64,000 bases of DNA from Diplonema papillatum (Eukaryota; Euglenozoa; Diplonemea; Diplonemida; Diplonemidae). This document shows positions 49,687 to 61,133 of this stretch, one piece after another. Under the pieces are notes generated by a model. It saw nothing but the letters and a program-made list of their open reading frames with translations, made no database searches and was not told where the DNA came from. The position numbers and the translations under genes were made by a program. The stretch covers positions 186,001 to 250,000 of the forward strand of contig JAPJBO010000098.1 in NCBI GenBank assembly GCA_030068145.1, written 5' to 3'. How positions within the stretch are numbered: the stretch's first letter is position 1; each line of letters opens with the position of its first letter.

Positions 49687-50194
49687 TTCGTGTCCGAAGT
49701 TGCGAACCGGAGCCTGCTGGTGCAGCGGGGGCTCTCGCAGAGGCCGCAGTCGCAGGGGCAGGTGTCCTCCGCGGCAGCAGCAGCTGGTGTGGAGGGTGCG
49801 GACCCGATTGCGGCGCTACGCCGGTGCCTAGCCACTCTGCAAGAGCGGGCGTCTCACTACGGCCCGCTGTGCGGCGTCGTGATGCGGGAGTACGACCTGT
49901 TCGTGAGGGACCGCGTGCTCTGCGCACGGTCCGCGAAGCGCACGCCCTTCAACGCTCCCAGCGCCGCCGCCGCCGCCGGAGCCGAAGCCCAGTCGAACAG
50001 AGACGCCTCGCAGTGGCCCAGCAGCCGGCTGCAAACCGAAGGCGAGTGTGCCGTCGTAGCGGAGCCGAGCCCAGCCCGCGCGCGCGCCTCGCTGCTGTCG
50101 TATTCTTGCGACAAAACGAGCCCGCAACTCGCTTCTCCTGGCGTCTTGTCCGCCGCCGGCGCCAGTGAAGGGAGAAGCCCCCAAAGTGCTGCAG
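49648..50194 (+). CDS. Second coiled-coil protein, exon 1 (start uncertain)
   Basis: High GC coding bias starts at about 49,680. The donor is GCTGCAG|GTATGC at 50,195. Copies of its 3' half recur at 51,326-51,485. Confidence 0.6.
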
Positions 50195-53100
50195 GTATGC
50201 CCACCCCCCACCAGCCTAGAACATTGCTTGGCCCTTGACCCGCGGCCACGGCAAGGTCTTTCTGGTTTTTTTTTTTTTGGTGGCATCATCACCCACACGA
50301 CTCTGGGAAAGGGGGGGCTTCGCCCCCCGGCGAACGGTATGGTACATCAAATTGGGCCAAATTGGGGGTCCGGGGGGCACGTCCCCCCGGCGCACGGTAC
50401 GCTACACCAGGTACTACAGTCCCGGGTATGTGACGAGACGTCGGCTTGGCGCTTTACAGCCAAATCGGGTATGTTACACTCGTGTTACGCTGTTTTCTAG
50501 CGAAAATTATCATGTTACCTTCGTGTTACGCTATTTTACAGCCAAATTGGGCATGTTACGCTCGTGTTACGCTGTTTTTTAGCGAAGATTATCATTTTAC
50601 GCCCGTGTTACAGCCGGAAATATCATGTTACGCTCGTGTTGCGCTGCTTTTTAGCGCAAAATTATCATGTTGCGCTCGTGTTACGCTGGTTTACAGCCAG
50701 AAATATTATGTATCAAAAAGTGTCGGATGGCAGCGTGCTGTGCTACATGACTCAAACCAGGGTTTACACACGTACACACAAACAAATCACACATGCAATG
50801 TGTGAGGAAACTGAACCGCCCAAGTAGGACCTTCTGATCATGATCATTTGCCAAATTGGCCACCTGAAACCACGTCCAGGATTTGGGCTCAGGGTAGTGC
50901 GGTCAACGAAAACACTAGTTTTCCCTTTTTCTACTTTCTCTCCTACTCTCGCAGTGTACGGTTTTACTGCTTTTCGAACGTACTACTTAAATGCCGCCAC
51001 TGTGGTGTTCCAACTACAAGGTTCGGCAACCCGTTCGCAAACGTGTTTGGAGTGGGTGAACACGAAAGGACTTGCGAAAGGAATATGGGAGGACTGCAAG
51101 TCCAAGCCCAGACCGAAATTAACCCAGCACCTGCCTGGCGCGCCCCTGACCCAGCGACCTACGAGGGTCAAAAAATATTCACTACCTCCCCTTTCTCTTT
51201 TAGACAACCTTCTATTCTCTTTTCCACTTTACTTTGATACACATACTGTGCGCCTAGGCGAATTATAAGCTATGCACATATCACCCGAAAAGCGGGTGTG
51301 CGTCTTTAACTCCAGCTGCTGAGGCTGAAACGCCTCGCAGTGGCCCAGCAGCCGGCTGCAAACCGAAGCGTGTCGTCGTAGCGGAGCCGAGCCCAGCCCG
51401 CGCGCGCGCCTCGCTGCCGTCGTATTCTTGCGACAAGACGAGCCCGCGACTTGCTTCTCCAGGCGTCTTGTCCGCCTGCGCCAGCGAGGGCGCATGGGAA
51501 AAACAGGGGAGATCTTATTCTCTTGCATCGGGCCGTACCGTGAACCGCGATAGGTCTCCTAGGCTAAAAGCCTCTGGCCGACAGAACAATGTAGGTAAGG
51601 GAAGTCGGCAAACTGGTTCAGTACCTTCGGGAAAAGGATTGTCTCTGAGGACATGCGGGATTGTCAGTGCGGGTTTAGTTCTGGGCTCAGGTTGAACCAG
51701 GCGAACAGAGACGCCTCGGAACTTCTTACGTCGGGCTTATTTTGAACCGGCCTGTGTTGCTGCCCTCAAACCTCGCACTCGTGTGCTTGCTAACAAGAAA
51801 GGTAAACGGCAAACCAAGCTAGACCACTAGACTGCACTACTTGTGCCACGAAAGATACAAATCCCGATACCATGCCGCATACAGCCGCCCGAACAGTACA
51901 GTTTTTCGGGAGGGGAGTTGCGCCTCGCAGTGGCCCAGCAGCCGGTTGCGGTGTCGAGGGGGCTTGTTGAGGTCCCGAGGGGTGGGAAATGCCTCGAGCG
52001 GCGAGGAGCTTTTCCCACCACCCGAGGGACCACCAGCTGTACGTACTGGCTGTAGCTGTACAGCTGATAGCATAGCGTACTCACATGGGTAGCTACATGC
52101 TAGTGCTAGCTGTGCATACCACTGCATGTACCCTTAGATGCTACTACTGGTAGAGCTGTGTATCATGTGACTGGTGTACTGCGTGTCCTGCTATCAGCTA
52201 TCCATACGTAGGGTCTAAGTACCCAGCATGAGTACACAGAGCATCCACAGCATGATTACGTCAAACAAGGACCCAACGACACCGTCACCAGCAAGGAAGA
52301 CATCGGCGCCGGCAAACCGACGGCGGTCAGGTTCTGGGTTCAGGTTTCGGTCCCAGTTTCGGGCCCGGTCTGAAGTCTGGGCCTAATCACTGGTAGCGCC
52401 GGGCCAGTGGCCCTGGCAGGCTTGTGCGACACAACGAACCAGGGCATTGCCACACATTTTCGTTGCGTTTTTTGTGTCAATTTTCTGAACGGTTGAAAAC
52501 CCCAGCAAAATAGCGGTAACAAGTGTGCCGAGCGTGTCACGCGGTTTGCACACGAGGCAAATGAGGCGCGTTGTTCCGTCTGCGCCGATGGAACCTGAGG
52601 TTGTGCAGCAGACGGTGGCTGCAGGATCTTCGGCGATGATCTGTCGACGTGTCTGATCAGCATCGACACGACTTTCAACAGATGCTCGTGCTCCGACGGG
52701 TTTACGAGCCGGAGCCAAGCCTTCGTTACCGATCTGCTTGCCGACCGGAACCTCCACGGCGACTGTTCCTTGCGCCGTGGGCGGAAGTGATGTGGAGCAA
52801 AGTGCAAGTGCACTTGGTTTGTCGACTTCAGGAGGGTGTCGTAGTGCTTAACTTCGACGCGTTCCTCGCCGGCAAGAGACTAGGTGAAGTGAGGAGTCCT
52901 TGAGACCGATTCACGGTTGGAAGCTTTCCAAAACTGCGTCTGATGTAAAGGATGATCTTCGCTAATCCGCGTTCACAAGCCTCTCGAGAAAGAGGAGCAA
53001 CGTCACGCATGTTTGATTGAGGCTCCGGAAGCTTTTCGCCATCCTTGTCAATTGTTTTTATTAGTGGGGCGACCGCATACTCTAACTCGTCTCTCTCTCC

Positions 53101-56100
53101 CTTGTTTTTTTTATAAGGGGCGCTCAGGTAGGTGCACAGGACTCCAAAAAGACAAAGAAAAAGCCAAGCGAACGGGAAGCAAACGGAAAGCGAAAGGATG
53201 TCAAAACTTACAGCAGCTGCTGTAAACGAGAAACCATCCCAGGTACGACACGTTGACGGCGTTGCTGCTCATCGTCTTGTTTTCTTCCGGCTTACTCAAT
53301 GCTGGCTTCTTTCCGAACACTCGCGCAGCGATGTCTCCGTGATGGCTGCCAGAGGCAGGTGGTAAACCGCCATTGCACTCACTCGCGTACAACCCGCACC
53401 GCATGTGAGCCCTTTCTGGACTCAGGGGGAAGAAATCAATACAACCACTCCTTCGCTGAACGCTTACGCCCGCCATTAAACCCAGATTTAGATGAGGTTC
53501 GTGTGGGCAACAGCGCATTTACCTAGGATCCGGAGCCTAAGAAACGGCTACCACATCTAAGGATGGCAGCAGGTACGCAAATTAGTAGTTACAGCACTCG
53601 GATTCCTCCGGTTCTTTGTCTGTCAGCACTGAGGCTGCTGACGAAACGCAAGCCACCAATTTGTGCGAAAAGCGGCTTTTTTCCGCGCAGCAATGTCTCC
53701 GTGATGGCTGCCGGAGGCAGGTGGTAAACCGCCATTGCACTCACTCGCGTACAACCCGCATGTGAGCCCTCTCTGGACTCTCGCCAGCCACGTCAGCACT
53801 GAGGCTGCTGACGAAACGCAAGCTACCAATTTGTGCGAAAAGCAGCAATCACCACGGTGTGCGGTTCTCGTTCTGGTGGACATGAACTTGAACGAGGTTC
53901 AAGCAGCCCAGTCGCGACAGTCAGTAGTTGGCACATGGAACGCAGGACATCACTCCTCATGTCGTCACGTTTCCTTTGCTCAAGGCTGAGTCAAGCGCCC
54001 TTCCCAGCGAACATGCGATCAGATTCCTGACTTGCTCAGATTGTTCTCAGAATTGTTTCTCCGAAAGTATTTGGTGTACATGTCCCTTCTTCATCCGCCG
54101 TACTAGTCGAAGAAGGAGGCTGCTGTTGCGCTCTTGTGGCTTAGATAATCCTTCTCGGCGCTTCAGATGTATTTTTCGTCGTATCAGACGCTAGTCTCAG
54201 CAGACCTTAATCTAAACCGACTAACGATAGCTTTCCGTGTCCCGAGGCGCCACGATGGAAATGTGGCAGAGACACTAGAATTTCTTTTTGTATTGTTCTG
54301 GGCTGGGCTGGCATGGTAGTGCTTACCTCTTCACTACGAATTCTAATTAATTTTGGATCCGCCACAGGACCCCGAGGGCGAAAAGGACTTTTCTACAGAG
54401 GGGGGGAAGCTATATAATCGCTGAGTTGTCAACAGGAAAAAAAAAAAAAAAAAATGCTCAGCCAATACTTGTCGAAAAGCGACAGCACATTCGACTCTCT
54501 GTCCTCCAGGAGGGAGCTGTTCAGTGACTCTGACGCATTGCTGCAGCAGTGCGCCTGGTCCCTTGTCTTAACTATCCCTCGGACGGCTCCCGAGCGCCCG
54601 GTAAACGGGGATACTTCTCGACAGCGCGAGGGGAGCATGGCGAAACCGTCCATTCACGCGATGTATATGGCTCACGGACCCTGCGTTCTGTGCCACCACT
54701 AGGTGATTGAGGAAGCCCGCGAGCTTCCTGTACGAGTCCTCAACGGTCCCGTACAGATCAGCTTCCACTTGGTGGATCGCCTTTCTCGCAACTTTCTCGT
54801 GCCACGTTCGGAGTACCACCCGCAGTTCGTACAGAACCACGTTGGCTTCCGTGGTTTGTCCTTCGTCGGCGGGCAGTGGATAGTCCAAAGCGGGACTACC
54901 CGCGGTTGGCCGTCCCCGACCCTTTCCGCCTGTCGGCTCGCTTATTGGCTTGCTTCCCCGTCCCGCGGGGGCTTTTCTTGCACCTCCACGGGGGCTTTTC
55001 GTGGGGCCATAGCCGGCGTTCTCTGGCATCGGCTCCTCGGCGACGACGACACCTACGAAGTCGGGGGTTCGGTCGCCTTTCCGCTGCTTTTTCCTTCTTT
55101 TTTTGGTTTATTATTTGTCGTATAAGATCGCAGATCTTAGAAGATTCTCCCCCCCCTTCTTTTTCTCCCCCATTTTCTTTTTCCTTTTTTCATCCCCTAA
55201 TCCGTGCCTCGTAACACACAGCCGCCGATCAACACGAAACCACCCAGAAGAAAAGCCAGGCACCGGGATCTTCCTGACGAGCACGCAACCCGGTGAACTT
55301 AATCAAGAGTCGAAGATTAGCGTCGAAACTTCCTGGCTTTTCACGCCGCAGCAGAACGACCACACCCTACCCAAACCCAAGCACCCTCTAAACGCGTTAG
55401 GGGACTTCACAAGGTTTCACAACGGAGTGACACAACACCCGAAACGAGTCGCACTCTTTTACTTTTCTCAACCCCCCGCCATACCCAAGCCTCTACGGTC
55501 AACCGGAGACTTTAAAATACCGACCTTCTAATCCACAAATAACGCAAGATTAATATATCCGACGAATACCTAACACTCATACAAGGTTAAAGTGATTTTG
55601 GCCTGAAAAAAAAAACGATCGTGAAAAAACAAAAACGATCGTTTTTTTTTCCATAGGGGTTTGCTTCGGTGTGTCGAGTGACGAGTAGTGTATCACGTTC
55701 TTGCCACGACAGCGCTATGGCACTGGATCGAACAGACAGTCGAGGGTAGGCATCAGATTCGTCTTTGAAAGAGCCCCTATCTCGCAACTCGTCGGAACGG
55801 TTCATCGGAGTTCGCCGGAGTCGAAGCATTGCCTTAGGTGAAGACGTCAAAACTCAAGTAATCATGAAGAAGTACATCAAAATTGAGGAAGAAGAAAGTG
55901 CGAGACCAGGGTGAGGAAGGTGTCAGTACGAACATTCACTAAAACCTGGACGGACGAGCTGGACAAGAAGCTGGGAATAGCAGAAATTTGTTGGCTTGGT
56001 CAAGAGTTGCCACAAGCCGCCACAGCACAGGAGCGCGGCCGAGGGCATCCTGCAGGAGAAGCCACAGCTGGGAAGCGCAACTGCAGCTAGCGTTCGAGGA

Positions 56101-57930
56101 TGAGTTCACAAGTACGTTGAAAAAGAACTTCGATGAGCAGCAAAGTCAGTGTCTGAGAGTTGAGTTGGAAAGGATACATGTCGATAACCCCTGAGTGGGC
56201 ATAGAAAGCATGATTGCGGAAAAGGACGAGAAAAAGAGCATGTGGCTCACCATCCCTGCGAACAGCCTTTTTGAGGAGCGCAACACTTGACCTTCTTGCA
56301 GTTTCTGAGGATGAGAATATCGCAGGCGACGTCAACAGCATCGTGCAAAAGAGGGCGAAGGCGTCGGCCGCAGCTGCGGTGGTGACGATCAAATGTCGAC
56401 ATCAGACGCGGGGCAAGAAGCGACCGAAGCATGACACGACGCGTGCAAAGAGGTAGTATGTAGCGGCTTGTGCAGTCTATCGACACAGATTGTTGCTGCA
56501 TAACAAGTTCACACTACAACTACTACTACTACGTTTCTTTTCCTCGCTGTCCGCTATGGACGAGGGTCGAATAATGCAACCTGCCCCCTTTATTTTTTAG
56601 AAACCTTTTCTCCTTTCCTCTTGACGTTGATCATAGGTGTGCCACGGCAAGTTTTGGCAGCCGCTGCTTAACAAAGGCTCGCCTGCCTTGATGGCACTTG
56701 CGCTTTACAGAACTCACTTGCCACGCACAGGTGGGAAGGCTCACCGTCGTTCGATTCCACCGGCGGAAGGCGGGCAGAGGTTTACAGCGGATCGGACTCA
56801 GAAGGTTGCACGCCGCCTCGGCAGGGCGAAGACGAAGTCGGGTACTTGCTCGCGAGGCTGCGGGGGGAAGAAGCCCGGGTGTGCGAGGTCGAAGCGAAGG
56901 TGGAGCGCCGCCCTCGCCGAGCGGACGGAAACCATCAAGTAGTTGGAGGCCAGCGTGGAAGGATGCTCCTGCAAGATGCGGCGGGCTGCATCTCAGGAGG
57001 CCTACGACTCGTCTCATATCAAGTTGATGACGAAACGGATATCCAAATTGGTTGACAGAGCAAGTGATCCAGTCCTAGCATACTGTCTGATGTTTCTGTC
57101 TCAACATTAAACTAAACTAAGATTTCCCCCCACCTCATCAATCATGTATGAGAGGCGGTGTCTGTCAATGCATTACTACATACAAAGACTTTCCCCCGCA
57201 ACAAAACACGAACCTGCCACGCACAGGTTGGAAAGGCTCGCCCGCGTTCGATTCCACCGGCGGAAGGCGGGCGGAGGTTTACAGCGGATCGGACTCAGAA
57301 GGTTGCACGCCGCCCCGGCAGGGCGAAGACGAAGTCGGGAACTTGCTCGCGAGGCTGCGGGGGGAAGAAGCCCGGGTGTGCGAGCTCGAAGCGAAGGTGG
57401 AGCGCCTGTCGGCCGCCCTCGCCGAGCGGACGGAAACCATCAAGTCGCTGGAGGCCACCGTGGAAGGATACTCCGATCGGTTGCTGCAGGACGCTGCGGC
57501 GGCCAACGCGGACGCGTCTCGCGAAGCCCACGACTCGTCTCAGATCAAGTTGATGACGAAACGGATTTCCGAATTGGAAGAGCAAGTTATCCAATCCCAG
57601 CACGCCGTCTCCGAACTGCTTGAGCACAAGACACTCTTCGAGGACCGTCTCGACTTCGTGCAGGACATGCTCAAAGCGAAAGTCAACGAGGTGTACAACC
57701 TCCAGCAGGCGGCGCTTCACGCTTCCTCGGCCGGCGGCAAGCGCGCCAGCGCGCAGCCACCCCCGGAATCTACCGGGCAGCACTTCGTCAGGCGGAAGTC
57801 GTACGCCACGCAGGAGCCCGTCGAACTCACGATCCCCGCCGCCCCCGACAACGCAGACACGCCCGAAAAGTCAGTTTCGAAGAAGGAAAAGAGCGACGTG
57901 AAGGCAAAGAAGAAAAAGAAGAAGAAGTAA
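49648..57930 (+). CDS. Second coiled-coil protein gene (416 aa by this model), 5' end uncertain
   Basis: Exons 49648-50194 and 57227-57930 total 1251 nt, join in phase 1 (GCA G|GT TGG), and end with TAA. Exon 1 encodes LLVQRGLSQRPQ, an Ala-rich stretch, then helical IAALRRCLATLQERASHYG and REYDLFVRDRVL. Exon 2 is a long heptad coil (NLLARLRGEEARVCELEAKV... RISELEEQVIQSQHAVSELL), then a Ser/Pro linker and a basic tail of eight or more Lys. The ATG at 49,648 sits in a dispersed repeat, so either the repeat supplied a start codon or the exon really begins at an acceptor near 49,671 with missing upstream exons. Function unknown; the Lys tail suggests nucleic-acid, tubulin or acidic-lipid contact. 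Confidence 0.62.
50317..50405 (+). repeat. G/C-block hairpins with a partner at about 63,625-63,675
   Basis: GGGGGGCTTCGCCCCCCGGCG and GGGGGGCACGTCCCCCCGGCG are each strong hairpins followed by ACGGTA(T/C)G(G/C)TACA. 63,635-63,668 has the same arrangement. It may be the structured end of a repeat family. Confidence 0.55.
50455..50710 (+). repeat. Tandem repeat of about 41 bp, six units, in the intron
   Basis: The unit is CATGTTACGCTCGTGTTACG plus CTGTTTTTTAGCGAAAATTA with drift; one unit is shortened. It is followed by the repeat shared with 1455-1550, then the repeat shared with 17,645-17,800 and 31,073-31,190. Confidence 0.75.
50986..51190 (+). pseudogene. Single zinc-finger frame, probable retroelement remnant
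   Basis: LLKCRHCGVPTTRFG...GVGEHERTC has the CX2C...HX3C spacing seen in LINE N-terminal fingers and is preceded by a pyrimidine tract plus CAG. It resembles the 8654-9013 frame in kind, not in sequence. Confidence 0.35.
51326..51485 (+). pseudogene. Decayed copy of part of the second coiled-coil gene's exon 1
   Basis: It matches 49,998-50,165 (GCCTCGCAGTGGCCCAGCAG... GTCTTGTCCGCC) with indels. Shorter pieces of the same stretch are at about 51,703-51,720 and 51,915-51,960. Confidence 0.8.
51534..51694 (+). rRNA. 28S rRNA fragment, diverged, in the intron
   Basis: GGTCTCCTAGGCTAAAAGCC, ACAATGTAGGTAAGGGAAGT and CTTCGGGAAAAGGATT are 28S landmarks in sense orientation. It overlaps the 5' part of the 18,787-19,342 piece and differs from it at many positions, so it is an independent pseudogene. 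Confidence 0.75.
51722..51915 (+). repeat. Family F repeat, copy 2
   Basis: It matches 27,008-27,232, with a 17-base internal deletion. Confidence 0.7.
51960..53290. other. Intron segment, nothing firmly recognised
   Basis: A run of CAGCTGTACGTAC-like short palindromes at 52,030-52,200 is the only visible structure. Long frames on both strands near 52,340-52,900 show no motif. Confidence 0.35.
53295..53790. repeat. Duplicated intron block around an 18S fragment
   Basis: GCAGCGATGTCTCCGTGATG... CTCGCGTACAACCCGCA occurs at about 53,324 and 53,690. Between them lie a reverse family E piece (53,440-53,505) and the 18S fragment 53,531-53,583. Confidence 0.65.
53531..53583 (+). rRNA. Short 18S rRNA fragment
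   Basis: GGAGCCTAAGAAACGGCTAC through GCAGGTACGCAAATT matches the start of the 16,501-16,750 fragment with one or two changes. Confidence 0.7.
54568..55029 (-). pseudogene. Possible MULE-type transposase fragment
   Basis: The reverse-strand frame of 153 residues has an AT-hook-like GGKGRGRPTAG, then TVEDSYRKLAGFLNHLVVAQ and NAGSVSHIHRVNGRFRH. This resembles the SY-x-LP-x-(W/Y)L ... NPGS ... GRF segment that precedes the catalytic core of Mutator-like transposases. The catalytic part is absent and an A-run (54,437-54,454) interrupts what follows. It is a remnant at best. Confidence 0.4.
55130..56620. other. Intron segment with one 45-bp motif and an inverted ACGATCGT pair
   Basis: 55,250-55,555 resembles 6290-6510 and 31,340-31,590 (ACTTCCTG(A/G)(G/C)TTTTC... 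CTCTACGGTCAACCGGAGAC). AAACGATCGT occurs on both sides of an A-run at 55,605-55,650. No gene is supported. Confidence 0.5.
56720..57055 (+). pseudogene. Decayed copy of the second coiled-coil gene's exon 2 (5' half)
   Basis: It matches 57,218-57,598 from the CACGCACAG acceptor onward, with short deletions (e.g. in the CGCCTGTCGGCC stretch) that shift the frame. The LINE tail word sits just before it (56,675-56,712). Confidence 0.8.
57227..57930 (+). CDS. Second coiled-coil protein, exon 2 (terminal)
   Basis: The acceptor is CACGCACAG at 57,218-57,226. It encodes the heptad coil (residues about 210-340) and the poly-Lys end. A partial family B copy lies just upstream (57,078-57,131). Confidence 0.75.
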
Positions 57931-58009
57931 CGTAGTCGGAGGAGGAAAGCAGCGTTCTGCAGGTTTTCGGACCCGAGCGAATCATGCAAAAAGCAGCTAG
58001 GGGGTTGCG

Positions 58010-58335
58010 CCAACCGGTTCGTGACTCCGTCACGATCCCAGCCTCCCCTGACAACGCAGACACGCGCCCGAAAAGTCAGTTTCGAAGAAGGAGAAGAGCG
58101 ACACGAAGGCAAAGAAGAAGTAGCTCGTCTAGAAGGCGACTCCTCCACTAGTCGGTGTAGAAGGAACACAGAGTTGTGCAGCCGTACAGCGAATGCGCTG
58201 AACGCAAGAAGCGAATCATGCAGAGCCACTTACTCCATTTTATGACTCGAAGACCGCCTAACTTCGTGCAGGTGAAAAAGAAAGTCGACGACGTGTACAA
58301 CCTGCAGCCCTCAGTTGTAGCGTCGTTGACTTTCT
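58010..58335 (+). pseudogene. Decayed copies of the 3' end of the second coiled-coil gene
   Basis: 58,020-58,123 repeats 57,822-57,930 (ACGCAGACACGC...CCGAAAAGTCAG, Lys codons, stop), and 58,259-58,310 repeats 57,652-57,705 (AACTTCGTGCAGG... GTGTACAACCTGCAG). Order is scrambled relative to the gene. Confidence 0.7.
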
Positions 58336-58339
58336 AGGC

Positions 58340-59310
58340 TGAAGTCGAAATTTGAGTGCGTGAGCCCCTCCGAAGAAAGCTGGTTGCTTCACGTTTCCTC
58401 TTCGTTCGGCACCACCGTCGTCTCCGCTCCCTGCTGTGCGGGCTCCTTCCGTTTGACGCGGGCCGCTTCAGCCCCTGCAGCCCTGCCGAGTGTGTTCGTG
58501 GTTAAGAGGAGCGAAACACGGTGCAGAGTTGTGCACATATTGGCGCAAGTCGCTCGTAAAACGTGGGGTTCAGGACAGTGCCGTGATGCTACCACTGGAT
58601 GGAATATGGCTGCACACTGTGTCAACAGAGGAACTCACGTTTCTAGCGCCTGGTATCTACAGTTGTTCGATGCTGGATTATTGCTGACGCCTCTAAGCCA
58701 GAAGATTCCAGAGGAATGCGTGAGCTACCACAGGGCAAATCGATTTCACCTTCGAAATTCCCATCCAAATCCTGTCTACACGAATCCGAATGGAACGGGG
58801 CGTAACGGACTGAGGAGCCTTGGTTCTGAGGGTATCTTTGTAGAACCAGAAGGTTGTCCCATCCTTGCGGTCCCACCAGCACCAGAGGCACCCGCGACCC
58901 TATCTTCGCTCGCCTATCCGAACGGAAATCGTGCTACCAGACGCCCCCGAAACAACCCCACGAGAAACGGGGCAACCCTGGCCCCGCGAAGTCCCCGTCT
59001 CCACGCATCCTCAGGTCTGTCCTCCTTTCGGTCACCCAAGGCCATCCTTGCGGCACGGTCTGCGCTGCAACCAACAGTTTTCTACCCAAAATCCGCAGTT
59101 TTGCCCCCGCGGCTCCCCTTTCCAGGGAGAGCCGACACATCGCTGCAAAAAACGTTTTTTTTTCGTCGTGCGCCCTTCCCCTCTCCTGTTCTGTCGCCAA
59201 CTGGGACTGTCGCTGCTAAATAGTAGTTAATCATGTGCACCGCATGCAACTTTACCAAACCCGGAGTGTGGCGTACCGCTGGTGCGCAAAAAGCGACATT
59301 CAATTCATTT
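58340..59310. other. Intergenic, nothing recognised
   Basis: Long unbiased frames, no motif. A CATGTG/A-rich tract near 59,150-59,165 is the only simple feature. Confidence 0.4.
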
Positions 59311-59314
59311 TCAG

Positions 59315-60060
59315 CAGTACATCGGCACTGAGAGATGGGAACCTTTTTTTGTTGCATAAGCACCTGCTTTGTAGGAAATACTTGAGGAGGCTGCCAGCTG
59401 CAAAAGATCAAAGGAGGTAAATGTGCTGCAGCGGCCAGAGCGCCCGCTGCAGCACCAACTCCGGTGCCGCCACTCACTGTAGCAGAGCCGCAACCTGCAG
59501 CGCGCCTCCGGAGCGACTTACGCCCGCCGTAGCAGTGCGAAGAGAAGTGAGGAGACCGGAAACTCCCCGGAGAGATGGTCCCTGCACTCTAACTCGTCTC
59601 TCTCTCTCCCCCTTTTCAGCAGTACATCGGCACTGAGAGATGGGAACCTTTTTTTGTTGCATAAGCACCTGCTTTGTAGGAAATACTTCAGGAGGCTGCC
59701 AGCTGCAAAAGATCAAAGGAGGTAAATGTGCTGCAGCCCACACGAAACACAGGTGAATCTGGGTTTAGTGGCGGGCGTAAGCGTTCAACAAAAAAGACCC
59801 ATTTTGTAGTTGTATTGTTTCTCCCCCTCTAGCCTCCTTCGAAGTAAGCACAAGGCAGCCCCTCTAGTATTTTTGTATAAGCACCTGCTTTGTAGGAAGT
59901 ACTTGAGGAGGCTGCCAGCTGCAAAATATCAAAGGAGGTAAATGCCCACACACGAAACACAGGTGAATCTGGGTTCAATGGCGGGCGTAAGCGTTCAACA
60001 CAAAGACCCACTTTGTAGTTGTATTGTTTCTCCCCCTCCAGCCTCCTTCGACGTAAGCAC
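59315..60060 (+). repeat. Family E repeat, three tandem-like copies
   Basis: CATAAGCACCTGCTTTGTAG ... GATCAAAGGAGGTAAATG occurs at about 59,355, 59,660 and 59,875, followed in two cases by CACAGGTGAATCTGGGTT and GGCGGGCGTAAGCGTTCAAC. Other copies: 24,965-25,080, and reverse at 53,440-53,505. Confidence 0.75.
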
Positions 60061-61060
60061 ACGGCAGCCCCTCGAGTATTTTAACGACGGTGCGTGTGAA
60101 AGGTTAAGCAACGCGAAGCATAAAGTGGAAACGATGCCTCTGTACACGCAAGGGGCAAAAGTATGCAAGTTCCGCGGGGGAGAGTACTTGCAACCGGGAG
60201 TCGCAAAATCGCGTTTGATCCCATCCCCACGAAGCACCCGCACGGTGAAGGTACTGGCGCAAACGACCACCTGCGGATTCCTCGACGAATGGCAGACCAG
60301 CAAAATACCCCTCTCTCGCCGCAATTCAACGAGTCAGCCACACTCGAATAGACGATCGATAAAATGCGCTGCAAACCTGCCTAATTTGGATTTTTGTTTT
60401 TGGTCGGGACACCGAATCGATATTGCGTACTTCTCGATGTCCCATTTTTAACTCAGAACCCGAGAAGGAATACTCAAAACGAAGTCCTTAGCGGTTCTCT
60501 GACAGGTTTCGTCTAAGACCGAGTGAAGAACATACACCACACGCAAGCACACGTATTGACACCACCGCAGATACGAAACGCATACTAGTATACGATACCT
60601 GACAACAATGGTGACGATGGTGATTACGGTCATCCGGAGAATGCTTTGTGCGCTTCACTCGGTGACGATCTTGACCAGCTCAATGAATTGAACGCCAAAG
60701 AAAGAAAACTAAACGAATTGCGGGTAACCCCCCGAGATAGCCGCTGAATGGTGAGAGAAACAGGCTAGCCCAGGAGGTCACATCACCAAACTTTTGTTGT
60801 CCGATCTTTGGAATCCGGTGCCCAACACCTCCCTAGTGAGTGGTTCGTTACGCGCTTAGCATTCCCACGATGAATCGACAGACTTTAAAACCCCGGATCC
60901 CGAAGCGAACTTACACTCTAAACAAGCAAACCCGAATAGCAACAACCCACAGGGGGGAGAGGTGCGCGGAGCTATAGGAGCCGTTTTTCTTTCTCTCTCC
61001 TCCTTCTCCCTCTCCTGGGCTTCCCATCAAGTTCCTCCCCTCGAAATTCGGTATCAGCAA
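60061..61060. other. Intergenic upstream of the RRM gene
   Basis: One 45-bp motif at about 60,880-60,925. AGATACGAAACGCATACTAG at 60,570 resembles 2612 and 62,205. A pyrimidine-rich stretch (60,985-61,015) precedes the ATG and could be a promoter or leader feature. Confidence 0.4.
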
Positions 61061-61064
61061 CAAG

Positions 61065-61133
61065 ATGGCGTTCGACCCCGCTGCTAGTGTTAACAGGCTC
61101 TACATCGCCAACCTCGGAGAGGGAATGGACCAG
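61065..61133 (+). CDS. RRM protein, exon 1
   Basis: It encodes MAFDPAASVNRLYIANLGEG then MDQ; the donor is CAG|GTATGC. The intron includes a 45-bp motif at about 61,320. Confidence 0.75.

Noticed and set aside
49548..50168. Alternative + frame of 206 codons over the second coiled-coil exon 1
   Set aside because: Arg-rich shadow; the adjacent frame has the helical sequence and the phase-consistent donor.
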